From Aquarana catesbeiana (taxonomy: Eukaryota; Chordata; Amphibia; Anura; Ranidae), in assembly GCF_042186555.1 (NCBI RefSeq), contig NC_133324.1, positions 136,513,577 through 136,577,576 of the forward strand: DNA of 64,000 nucleotides, in the 5' to 3' direction. Below, in pieces: positions 55,140 to 64,000 of the stretch. The notes under the pieces are model-generated. The model was not told the origin of the DNA. It searched no databases and was given only the letters and a program-made list of their open reading frames with translations. The first letter of the stretch is position 1. Every line of letters starts with the position of its first letter. Both the position numbers and the translations under genes were made by a program.

Positions 55140-55699
55140 CTTGTAAGTGTTTTTAACCTTGTGCAGTAAATGCTAAAACTTTGATGACACTGATGGGCGG
55201 CACTGATGGGAACTGGTAGGTGGCACTGATGGGCACTGGTAGGCGGCACTGATAGGTGATACAGATGAGATGCCACTGATGGGCACTGATTGGCAGCACT
55301 GTGGACACAGATGGGTACAGAATGGCAGCACTGGTAGGCACTGTTTGGACTGCACTGATAATCAGGACACTGACAATCAGTGCCCTGATTATCAGTGTAC
55401 ATAACTGTACATGTTCCTTTTAGAGAAGTCAGTTATCATCTCTCTTCTACGATCCACATGCTGTCAGCATGAGGATAGGAGTGCTGATGACTGACTTCTG
55501 TTTATATCTGTGATTAGCTGTGATTGGACACGTTTGGCTCAATCTGTGATCAGCAGTGTCCCCGGACATTGTGATCACAGATCACCCCAGCCCGTGCCTA
55601 ACAGCGGGCGCGATCACGGGAGACCATCATATGACAGCCACCCAGAACTAGCCGTCCACGCTGTAGCCATAATTAGGCTATAGCGCGGTCGGAAAGTGG
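55140..55699. mobile_element. piggyBac-like MITE, partial, minisatellite type
   Basis: The right end reads gcggtcggaaagtgg, with the TTAA decayed to TACA. The left end is missing, lost near the L1 5' border. It contains a gtgatcacagatcaccc palindromic GC-rich part, as in 17154-18447, in opposite orientation. Confidence 0.65.
55185..55400. repeat. minisatellite (cactgatgggcggcactgat)
   Basis: Units of tgggcactgatgg and ggcggcactgatagg, the reverse complement of the array at 17600-18165. Shared ancestry within the same MITE family. Confidence 0.9.
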
Positions 55700-57783
55700 T
55701 ACAAAAGAAAAAAGGTGACTAGAATACCAGTCAAAGGAAAGCTGCTTTTATAGGACACATGTGGTGTATCAAAAACAACTAGGTTCAATCAAGTAAATAC
55801 AAAATATCTTTATGAATGTCAAATATTGAATGAAAATAGTATCAAAAATCACACACGTATATTGTATCAATACCGTTCTTCTACAATGTTGTCTTTTTTT
55901 TTTTTGGTGGAAGAAGAGTATTTATATATGTGTGTGATTTTTTTATTCTATTTTCATGAAATATTTGACATTTATAAATATATTTTATATTTATTTGAGT
56001 ATAACTAAAGTACAAACTTTTTTTTAGTCTAGGATAGGTTGGAGAGGTAGAATATCTATTGGGTTTTTATTGCTGTCTGTGTCCCCATTAGGGAGATTCA
56101 CCCTCTCTATTTATCCTGTTTACCATTATCAGTGAAAGTGAAAGTAAAAGAAAATCCCAAATTTCGGGTTGTCCCCAGAAAAGTAATAGAGCGGAAATCT
56201 TTCAATGAGGACACTAGTTCTGGTGACCTGGGGGAAAATTGCCATTATTTTCAGGGTTTTCCTCTCACTTCCTGGTTTGGCCATGGGGCAGGAAGTGAAG
56301 GGAAATCTCCCCAATGGGACACCGATGGAAAAAAAAACTGACAGGGGTTATAACCCTCCATTCTCTATCCAAAATGAAAAAGAAAGTATTGCTTTTACTT
56401 GTACTTTCAAGCAGCCTTTCTCAACCTTTTTAACACATATGAACCCTTGAAATAACTTCCCAGTCTCAGGGAACCCCTGCTAATAATTACTATATCTACA
56501 ACTCATGATACATTAGTGTGATGGTCAGTGGGAAGAATTCGCCCTGCCGAATGCCCTGCAATGCACTGCACGATGCACAGTGCATTCTTCACCCTGATTG
56601 GGCACAGATTTGCAGTGCAGTGCAGTGAAAGCTGGTTGTTAAGGAGCACGGCCGGTAAGGAGAGTCATCAGATGTCAATGGGCTTCCCTGCTGACAGCTG
56701 AATCAAAAAAAAAAAAAAATTGCCAGTAAAACCCATGAAGTGACTTCACAAGGGGGGCGGTGCCACCAGGTTATGTTACCAGGTGGCCCTGCCCTTACCT
56801 ATATAAGAACTGTTAAATGGCAGAGGAGGCATTCGGCGGTCGGCCTAAGAACTGTCAAATGGCAGAGGAGGCATTCGGCGGTTGGATGTCAATGAGTGCG
56901 GAGCTTTTTTTATTTATTTTTGTGTGCGGTGGGCGGCATGATTGACAATGGATTTACATCGAGGGACACTGTTTTTTTTATTTTTAAATAAAGCTATTGT
57001 CAAAAACTGTCTCTGTTTTTATTACTTTTTGACACTTTTTTGGTGAATGGGTAGGGGTACTATGTACTTCATACTCATTCACGGGGGGGGGGGGGGGTTG
57101 AGATCTGTGGCTTCCTTCTTAAACTGGGCTACTATATTCTGATAAGCCCCCTGCCCGCAGGCCCCCTCAACCACAGCCCAGGGTTGTGGGGAAGAAACCC
57201 CCCTGCCCCAAAGCACCCCTCGCCATGTTGAGGGCAAGTGGCCTGGTATGGTTCAGGAGCGCCCCCCTCTTTCCTGACCTGCCAGGCTGCATGCTCGGAT
57301 AAGGGTCTGGCCGTTTTTTTCTTAATTTTTTTTTTATTTCGGGTGTCGGCATTTGCAATCGATAGTCAATTTAAATGTAATTTGACTCATTTTTTTTTCT
57401 TTAGAGATGTAATTTTTGCTGCAGCATGTTCTCTGCATGCCACAGATGCGCCACTTTACAGGCATACTAAGGCACCCCACCCAGGCACTATGTTTAAAGG
57501 AATTTTTCATTTTTATTGTTGCACTTTAAGCATCATTAAAATGACTGCTCCTGAAAAAACAATGGTTTTAAAATAAAATAAAATAAAATTAGCGTTGATA
57601 CATGTCCCCCAGGGCAGTACCTGGACCCCATATCCTTTTTTTGGCCAATTACTTGCATATAAGTCTTAAAAATAGGCACTTTTGATTTTTCCTGTTTGGC
57701 TCCCATAGACTTCAACTTTTCCCCTGTTTTGAGAGTTCTGCTGCGAACCAAACACAGGGGTGTTCGGCCCATCTCTAGTATTG
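55700..57783. other. repeat fragments, no gene
   Basis: It includes a cttcctggtttggccatggg/ggcaggaagtg hairpin (56265-56300) and a block at 56100-56345 whose leading part recurs at 58355-58500. An hAT-like edge (agcctttctcaacctttttaa) lies at 56405. A tandem duplication of aagaactgtcaaatggcaga and gaggcattcggcgg occurs at 56805-56885. Homopolymer G at 57085 and an (AAAAT)n run at 57570. No exon seen. Confidence 0.5.
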
Positions 57784-57785
57784 GG

Positions 57786-58056
57786 GGATGGATTTACTAA
57801 AGGCACATAGACTGTGCACTTTGCAAGGGAAGTTGCTCCAGAGCTTAGTAAATGAGGCGCAGCTCTGCTGACTTCCATCATTTAACCATGTGCAAACAAA
57901 AATGCTGTTTTTTTTCCCTTGCATGTGATTGAGTGGGTATTCTTTGTAAAGTGAAGTTTTACCTCATGTACTAAGATCTGAAGCAACTGTACTAAGCATC
58001 TGAAGCAAAGTGCACAGTGTCTATTTGCCTTACAGTGGATGTTAGCCCAATTCATG
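57786..58056. mobile_element. MITE of the ggttgatttactaaaggc family, copy 1
   Basis: Begins gggatggatttactaaagg and shares the gactgtgcactttgc, ccagagcttagtaaatga and cttccatcat blocks with 60714-60954. The right end is degraded. Confidence 0.65.
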
Positions 58057-58077
58057 AAATTTGACCTAGACAAATAC

Positions 58078-58345
58078 AGGTGCATCTCGTAAGATTAGAA
58101 TATTATCAAAAAGTTAATTTAATTCAGTAATTCAATTCAAAAAGTGAAACTCATATATTTTTTATACAGTAGATGCGTTACACACAGAGTAATATATTTC
58201 AAGCATTTCTTTCATTAAATTTGATAAATATGGCTTACGGCTAGTGAAAACCCAAAATTCAGTGTCTCAGGAAACTAGAATATTAAATAAGACCAATAAA
58301 AAAAAGGATTTTTAATACATAAATTTTGGCTTACTGAAAAGTCTG
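58078..58345. mobile_element. Tc1/mariner-type element, left end only
   Basis: TA-caggtgcatctcgtaagatt starts a terminus that continues attagaatattatcaaaaag and gaaacccaaaattcagtgtc-type wording known from fish and frog genomes. No right end and no transposase found. Class inferred from the TA flank. Confidence 0.55.
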
Positions 58346-58789
58346 GATTTGGATTTTCTTTTACTTTCACTTTCAGTGATAATGGTAAACAAAACAGATA
58401 TAGAGAGGCTTAATCTAATGGGGTCACAGACAGTAAAAACCTGACAGGTGTTCTAATCCACCTCCACTCTATCCAAAACGGAAAAAAAAAAAAAAAAAAC
58501 ATTCTTTAGGTATATTTTAAGTAAATCAACCCCAATAAGTTCCATATTTCGGTTTCAATGCATTACTCTTGAGGGAACAGATCCAAAAATGCAGAGACTA
58601 CTCAAAATTGTTTTTTATATTTTTAGATTCCTTAAATACCACATGCCTGGACCATTACTTAATTACCGCATGCATTTGATTATTTCTTTCTTTCTGTGAA
58701 CTGACTTTAACACCTTTTCATGCAGTAGTGTTTTGAGCATTTTGCTGTAAATACTGCAAAACAGTAAAGCCTGTCCTCTCACTCCAGTG
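58346..58789. other. no gene seen
   Basis: It contains a block (58355-58500) shared with 56100-56345 and an A-rich run at 58482-58499. Otherwise unremarkable. Confidence 0.45.
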
Positions 58790-59105
58790 TGAAAGCCCAA
58801 GTGCTTTCACACTGGAGCGGTGCACTGGCAGGACACTCAAAAAAGTCCCGCAAGCAGCATCTTTGAGGCACATTTGGATTGGTGTATACACTGCTCCTAA
58901 AGCGCTCCTGCCCATTGAAATCAATGGGCAGCGCCACCGAAGCGTCGTTTTTGTGGGCGCTTTTAACGCTTTTTCACCCGCTAGCGGAGGTTGAAAGCAC
59001 CCCGCTAGCGGCCAAAAAGCGCCACTAAAACGACGGTAAAATGGCGCTAAAAATAGTGGCGCTTTACCGCCGACATCCGGATGCTGTGTGTGTGAAAGTG
59101 CCCTT
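58790..59105. mobile_element. MITE related to 9085 and 27532
   Basis: The left ctttcacactggagcgg and right gtgtgtgtgaaagtgccc ends are inverted relatives. The interior has cccattgaaatcaatgggca, gctagcggaggttg and taccgccgac words of the same family. Confidence 0.65.
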
Positions 59106-59189
59106 AGGATCGCATGCGATATTTATATTTGTGTCTGGACACCTAAATAACGCATGCAGTCTGCTTTGTGGAATGGAGCCCATTATCTA

Positions 59190-60694
59190 CACTAAGCAAA
59201 ATTATAAATGCAACACTTTTGTGTTTGCTCCTATTTATCATGAGCTGAACTCAAAGATCTACAACTTTTTCTATGTACACAAAAGGCCTATTTCTCTCAA
59301 ATATTGTTCACAAATCTGTCTAAATCCATGTTAGTGAGTACTTCTCCTTTGCCAAGATAATCCATCCACCTCACAGGTGTGGCATATCAAGATGCTGATT
59401 AGACAGCATGATTATTGTACAGGTGTGCCTTAGGCTGCCCATAATAAAAGGGCACTCTAAAATGTGCAGTTTTACTGTATTGAAAGGGGGGGGGTTTGGG
59501 GGTCCGAAAACCAGTCAGTATCTGGTGTGACCACCATTTGCCTCACACAGTGCAGCACATCTCCTTCGCATAGAGTTGATCAGGTTGTTGATTGTGGCCT
59601 GTGGAATGTTGGTCCATTCCTCTTCAATGGCGTGTGTGAAGTTGCTAGATATTGGAAGGAACTGGAACACGCTGTCGTAAACACCGATCCAGAGCATCCC
59701 AAACATGCTCAATGGGTGAGTATGCTGGCCATGCAAGAACTGGGATATTTTCAGCTTCCAGGAATTATGTACAGATTCTTGCAACATGGGGCCGTGCAAT
59801 GTCATGCTGCAACATGAGGTGATGGTCGTGGATGAATGACACAACAATGGGCCTCAGGTATCTCTGTGCATTCAAAATGCCATCAATAAAATGCACCTGT
59901 GTTCATTGTCCATAGCATACGCCTGCCCATACCATAACCCCACCACCACCATGGGCCACTCGATCCACAATGTTGACATCAGCAAACCGCTCACCCACAT
60001 GACGCCATACGCACTGTCTGCCGTCTGCCCTGTACAGTGTTTCATCCGTGAAGAGAACACCTCTCCAAAGTGCCAGACGCCATCGAATGTGAATATTTGC
60101 TCACTCCAGTCGGTTACGATGACGAAATGCAGTCAGGTCGCGGCCCTGATGAGGACGATGAGAATGCAGATGAGCTTCCCTGAGACGGTTTCTGACAGTT
60201 TGTGCAGAAATTCTTTGTTTATGCAAACCGATTTTTGCAGCAGTTGTCCGGGTGGCTGGTCTCAGACGATCTTGAAGATGGTGAAGATGCTGAATGTGGA
60301 GGTCCTGGGCTGGTGTGGTTACACGTGGTCTGTGGTTGTGAGGCCGGTTGGATGTACTGCCAAATTTGGAGACGGCTTATGGTAGAGAAATGAACATTCA
60401 ATGCAAGGGCAACAGCTCTGGAGGACATTCCTGCAGTCAGCATGCCAATTGCACGCTCCCTCAAAACTTGCAACATCTGTGGCATTGTGCTGTGTGATAA
60501 AGCTGCACATTTTAGAGTGGCATTGTATTATGACCAGCCTAAGGCACACCTGTGCAATAATCATGCTGTCTTGTGAACAATATTTGAGAGAAATAGGCCT
60601 TTTGTGTACATAGAAAAAGTCGTAGATCTTTAAATTCAGCTCATGATAAATAGGGGCAAACACAAAAGTGTTGCATTTATAATTTTGCTCAGTG
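59190..60694 (-). mobile_element. Tc1-like transposon in a FAM169A intron, dead
   Basis: The ends cactaagcaaaattataaat and, reversed, cactgagcaaaattataaat differ by one base. TA flanks both sides (59188-59189 and 60695-60696). The terminal repeats extend through gatctacaactttttctatg for about 110 bp. Transposase on the - strand. Confidence 0.93.
59515..60485 (-). pseudogene. Tc1-like transposase pseudogene
   Basis: From the ATG at 60485: MPQMLQVLRERAIGMLTAGM, then SRAVALALNVHFSTISRLQ (helix-turn-helix). Later blocks in other frames give a LWRGVLFTDETLY-type first Asp, HGGGGVMVWAGV, LQHDIARPHVARIC (second Asp) and YSPIEHVWDALDR (Glu). It ends EANGGHTRY-like near 59515. There is a small deletion in the WPAYSPDLNPIEH block, plus several stops and frameshifts. 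The DDE residues survive but the gene is dead. Confidence 0.9.
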
Positions 60695-60713
60695 TAAATA
60701 TAGTGGGGTTGAT

Positions 60714-60954
60714 TTACTAATACTAAAGGCAAGTAGACTGTGCACTTTGCGAGTGCAGTTACTCCAGAGCTTAGTAAATGAGCAGAAGTTCTGTTGACTT
60801 CCATCATCCATTCATGCATGTGCCAAGAAAAATGCAGTTTTTTTCAATTTTGCTTGCGTGTGACTTGGTATTCTTTATAAAGTAAAACTTTACCTAATTT
60901 ACTAAGCTCTGGAACAACTACATTAACAGAGTGCCTTTAGTAAATCAACCCCAA
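60714..60954. mobile_element. MITE of the ggttgatttactaaaggc family, copy 2
   Basis: The ends tggggttgatttactaa and ttagtaaatcaacccca are perfect inverted repeats of about 17 bp. Internal words match 57786-58056. Non-coding. Confidence 0.8.
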
Positions 60955-61337
60955 TGTGTATTCTGACTTTAACCTTGGTTTGATTTGTGTATTTCTCCCA
61001 GGTCTATGCATTAATATAGTATAAAACTTTGCAAGAGCTTCCTACAATAAAGACTAGTTACTGCTTCTCTCTCTCTCCTTGTGCAGGGTGACTGGTCTTG
61101 TCTCCGCCCCCTCCTGTAGTTTTCAGCAGGCAACCTGTAGTGGGTGGAGCCTGCTGAGTCCCTCCCACAGCTCTATTGATAAAAAATTTTATGTGCCCTA
61201 AGTTCAGCTTTAAAAACATTTTCCTACCTATAAGTCTCAAAGCCTTCCTTGTCCGATTACAGCAAAGCAACATTGTTGTGAAAACCAGACTGTACTCTTC
61301 TCTTGTTCATATTTTAAATACTTTGTTTCCTTTTCAG
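60955..61337. other. intron sequence, no repeat recognised
   Basis: Looks single-copy apart from a ctctctctctcc run. The last 20 bp (tttgtttccttttcag) form a strong polypyrimidine tract and acceptor for the FAM169A exon. Confidence 0.5.
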
Positions 61338-61437
61338 GTGCTAATCAGTCTCTCTACAGTAGGGTATGTACCTCTCTATGGAGGAGATCAGGCACAAAAA
61401 GTACTGGCTCTGTTCGCACCCGAAGATGCTCTGACAG
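61338..61437 (+). CDS. fam169a: FAM169A, second coding exon
   Basis: The exon starts right after ttttcag and reads VLISLSTVGYVPLYGGDQAQ, then KVLALFAPEDALT, closing with one base (G) before gtatga. The blocks VGYVPLYGGDQ and ALFAPEDALT are near-identical to vertebrate FAM169A. It enters in phase 0 from the exon at 48030 and leaves in phase 1; that extra G plus CT of the next exon makes the Ala codon expected between LT and VALYL. Both splice sites are consensus. Confidence 0.93.
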
Positions 61438-62064
61438 GTATGATATACACTATACACTAGGGAAAATAGTAAGGCCTCTAGTGTAGTGCTTACCCCTGGA
61501 GGGGATGCTGGTCTCCCTTACCAGTACAGAGTATCCATAAGCAAAGTTCCATTCATACGGGTAATGCAGGCTCAGTCTAGGGGATGTCTTTTTAGTATTT
61601 ATTGCTAAAGAGGGATTTAGGGTCACAGGATTTTCCAAAACAATGATAGCAATCAAATGGAGGACAAATTTCTCCCAAATCTTCTTTAAGCAGCCTTTCC
61701 CAGATATAATAGGGAACGACCAGTATATCTAGAACTCTATAAGAGCAGCCTCAGTCCATATAGCCTCATCTGCACTTGGCTCCCTTCTAGCACTTGCACA
61801 CCCAAGAGTCCATTGCAAGGTCTTTGCTCTCAATGCCCCAAGTGCATTCTGCCAATCAGCATCCGGTAGATCCTCAGTCAGGGAGATAAAAGATCCTTCT
61901 ACAGACCAAGACTTCTACACAGTGCCCTCCGGCCAATAATAATCCTTTAGCAATCTTCTCTGGACCCTCAGCTCAGTTCCTACTGAGGCCCAGTTTGTAA
62001 TCTCTTGTCTCCGTAGCTCTCTCCTAGGGGCAGGAGCCCTAGAAGAACTGGAACCCTCACTTAA
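61438..62064. other. intron sequence, no gene
   Basis: No repeat edges recognised; probably single-copy or old decayed sequence. Confidence 0.45.
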
Positions 62065-62500
62065 AGTGATTGTAAAGTCTCTTTTTTTTTCAATAAAAAT
62101 AACAAACATGTTATACTTACCTTCTCTGTTGCAGTGGATTTGCACAGAGCAGCCCGGATCCTCCTCTTCTCGGGTCCCTCTTCTGTGATCCTGGCCCTTC
62201 CCTTCTGTTCGGTGCCCCCACAGCAAGCAGCTTGCTATGGGGGCACCCGAGCCGAGTCACAGCTCCGTATATTAATTCAGACAAAGAGCCCTAACCCGGC
62301 CCTGCCCCCTCTCTCCCCTGATTGGCTGACTGACTTTGACAGCAATGGGAGCCAATGGCACCACTGCTGTGTCTCAGCCAATCAGGAGGGAGAGTCTCGG
62401 ACGGCCGAGATATTCGTGGACATCGCTGGGCAGAGAGGTGGCTCAGGTAAGTATTAGGGGGTGCTGGGGCAGCTGCTGCACACAGAAGGCTTTTTATCAT
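62065..62500 (+). mobile_element. dispersed TTAAAG-type repeat, copy 3
   Basis: TTAA-agtgattgtaaagtctc at the left, then cagcaagcagcttgct, gtgtctcagccaatcagg and ggctcaggtaagtatt, and the acagaaggctttttatc right edge. Same orientation as 25653-26105. It sits in the FAM169A intron in sense orientation and carries a caggtaagtat splice-donor word. Confidence 0.7.
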
Positions 62501-63841
62501 GAAATAGCACTCTGGCAAGGCCTCCCAAACATTATCACCTCCCCAGCCAACCTTCTTGGTTGGAGCATGATAAATATTCATGAAATTAAAACCTTTGCAA
62601 GCTACCCTTTGTATTGACAGAATTGCTAGAAAACACGCTGCTGACACTATTCACAATCCCATATAAATGTGTAGGTGTTCAATACAAATCAATATAAGTG
62701 TCGCGCTGTGCTTGCCAATCAAACCATAAGTGTTACTAAATATTAACTATAAACAAAATTGTGGCAACTATAGTGATATCATGACAATATCCAACTATTA
62801 AACACAATAGCATGCAATTAGTAGTGCTTGAATAAAGTCCTTTGTTGTGCAGTTCAGATATTCCTTATGTGACGTGAACCCATCAATGAATCACAATCCA
62901 AAAAAGAAGTGCTCCTTGATCCAATTCCTCTGTTTGTGCTTTAGTGAAAACGCTGTGCCACCCCACTCGTGCTCCCCTCCTAGTGGGTATGCCCTAACCT
63001 CAGTATGTGTGACCTTGCACCTAAGCTTGGTCAGACAGTGCTTGTTAGCCTTTCCAGAGCTAAACCACATAGATTTAGATCTCCCGTATTCATCCATAAA
63101 GTGACAGCACAATAAATATTCATGCTGGCCATTTGATTTTCCCTGCCGTATATCTTGGAAATTTCTTCCAGAAGCAGGTGGGATGAATCAAACACCCATC
63201 TCAGGAAACCCTGAATAGACAAGCCAAACACTACATTTAGTCTAGCAGCCTGACTAAAGGAGGCCACTACACTAGTATATTGTATAATTATTGTGTAACA
63301 TATTATATACAAGTTTGGCTATCAGTTTGCTAAGCTTATTGCTTATGAAGAATTGAAATAGTTTGTTCTGTATTGGATTTATCGTGGATTTTTTTTTTTT
63401 TACTTGTAAGTTAACCCTTTATGTTGGTTCCTTCAAATAGCATAATAAAGGTGTCAAACTTTTAATAAGACCCAGGTCTGTAATTTTAGATTCTGCAAGC
63501 AGTGCTACTGCAAGTGAGATGGTCATTGTGACCCCAGAATTTAAATGTATGGTTCTCTATAATCCCTATCATTGGACCTAATCCACAGAGTATATGTAAT
63601 TATAGTTTATGGATTTTGCTGAACTCAAAGGAGTAGGGAGACTGTCCTTATTATACTGAGCAATGTGAAACAAGGGTTTGCTATTTATTGAAACCTAAGA
63701 ACTGTTTTTAAATTGTACATTTGGAGTTATGTACAGGTGAGTTGGCAGGCTGTCTATTTATAGCTAAATGTATGCAGTTGCAGTATGCACGACTTTTCCA
63801 GTTTAGAATGTCTGGTTATAATTGTTACTATTCTTCCATAG
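62501..63841. other. intron sequence, no gene
   Basis: The block 62660-63080 (tgtaggtgttcaatacaaatc, ccccactcgtgctcccctcc) looks like one arm of a fold-back repeat whose partner is missing. The final stretch ends in attcttccatag, the acceptor of the next exon. Confidence 0.45.
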
Positions 63842-63927
63842 CTGTGGCTCTGTATCTTGGTCATCAGTGGTGGACAGTTGATGATACAGTGAGGACTTCC
63901 AAATCATCCCGGGATGGCCTGCAGCAG
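63842..63927 (+). CDS. fam169a: FAM169A, third coding exon
   Basis: After ttcttccatag the exon reads (A)VALYLGHQWWTVDDTVRTS, then KSSRDGLQQ, ending at cagcag-gtaaag. VALYL, QWW and VDD are conserved FAM169A words, and the human protein continues from GLKQ at the same boundary. With the base from the previous exon it forms 29 complete codons, leaving phase 0. Further exons lie beyond the window. Confidence 0.93.
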
Positions 63928-64000
63928 GTAAAGCCATGAATAGTACTTTTACAGTAGTGAAAATATCCATTTAACCTATTATTCTTTTGGCATGCCTGTA

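Overview
This is vertebrate nuclear DNA with large introns and very dense transposable elements. The complement (Tc1-like, hAT, PIF/Harbinger and TTAA-flanked piggyBac-like elements, CR1, L1-like and a V-SINE-type SINE, plus many palindromic short elements) and the family styles suggest an amphibian, most likely a true frog (Ranidae). That assignment is inference from repeat style, not from a search.

Host gene: the only host gene I can support is the 5' coding part of FAM169A (SLAP75, soluble lamin-associated protein of 75 kDa) on the + strand. Three coding exons lie at 48030-48164, 61338-61437 and 63842-63927. Their phases join without a break. The gene continues past the right edge, and its 5' UTR exon(s) and promoter are further upstream and not identified. 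The first coding intron (about 13 kb) is filled with a piggyBac-like MITE, a nearly complete but dead L1-like LINE, a Tc1-like element and several MITEs.

Left of the gene (1-48027) everything I can name is transposon or simple repeat, often nested. Examples: an hAT MITE in a CR1 3' end (2.7-3.5 kb); hAT elements in a minisatellite (12-13 kb) and in a TTAA-flanked MITE (19-20 kb); a three-layer nest of Tc1 > hAT > Harbinger MITE (28.7-31.1 kb); long fold-back elements at 20.2-21.5 and 31.8-33.4 kb; a CR1 split by a fold-back that is itself split by a piggyBac-like MITE (43.9-47.4 kb).

The most notable object is a 7.16-kb PIF/Harbinger transposon at 34556-41713, inserted in a Tc1-like element with a TAA target duplication. 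It carries three spliced genes: a MADF protein with a BESS-like tail (- strand), a Myb/SANT-like protein (+ strand) sharing a divergent promoter with it, and an apparently intact two-exon DDE transposase (- strand, 404 residues). Its ends are loaded with repeated TTCCGAC motifs, and a 422-bp non-autonomous relative with a matching terminus sits in the L1 at 50231-50652. It looks young and possibly autonomous, except for two apparent homopolymer frameshifts in the Myb gene.
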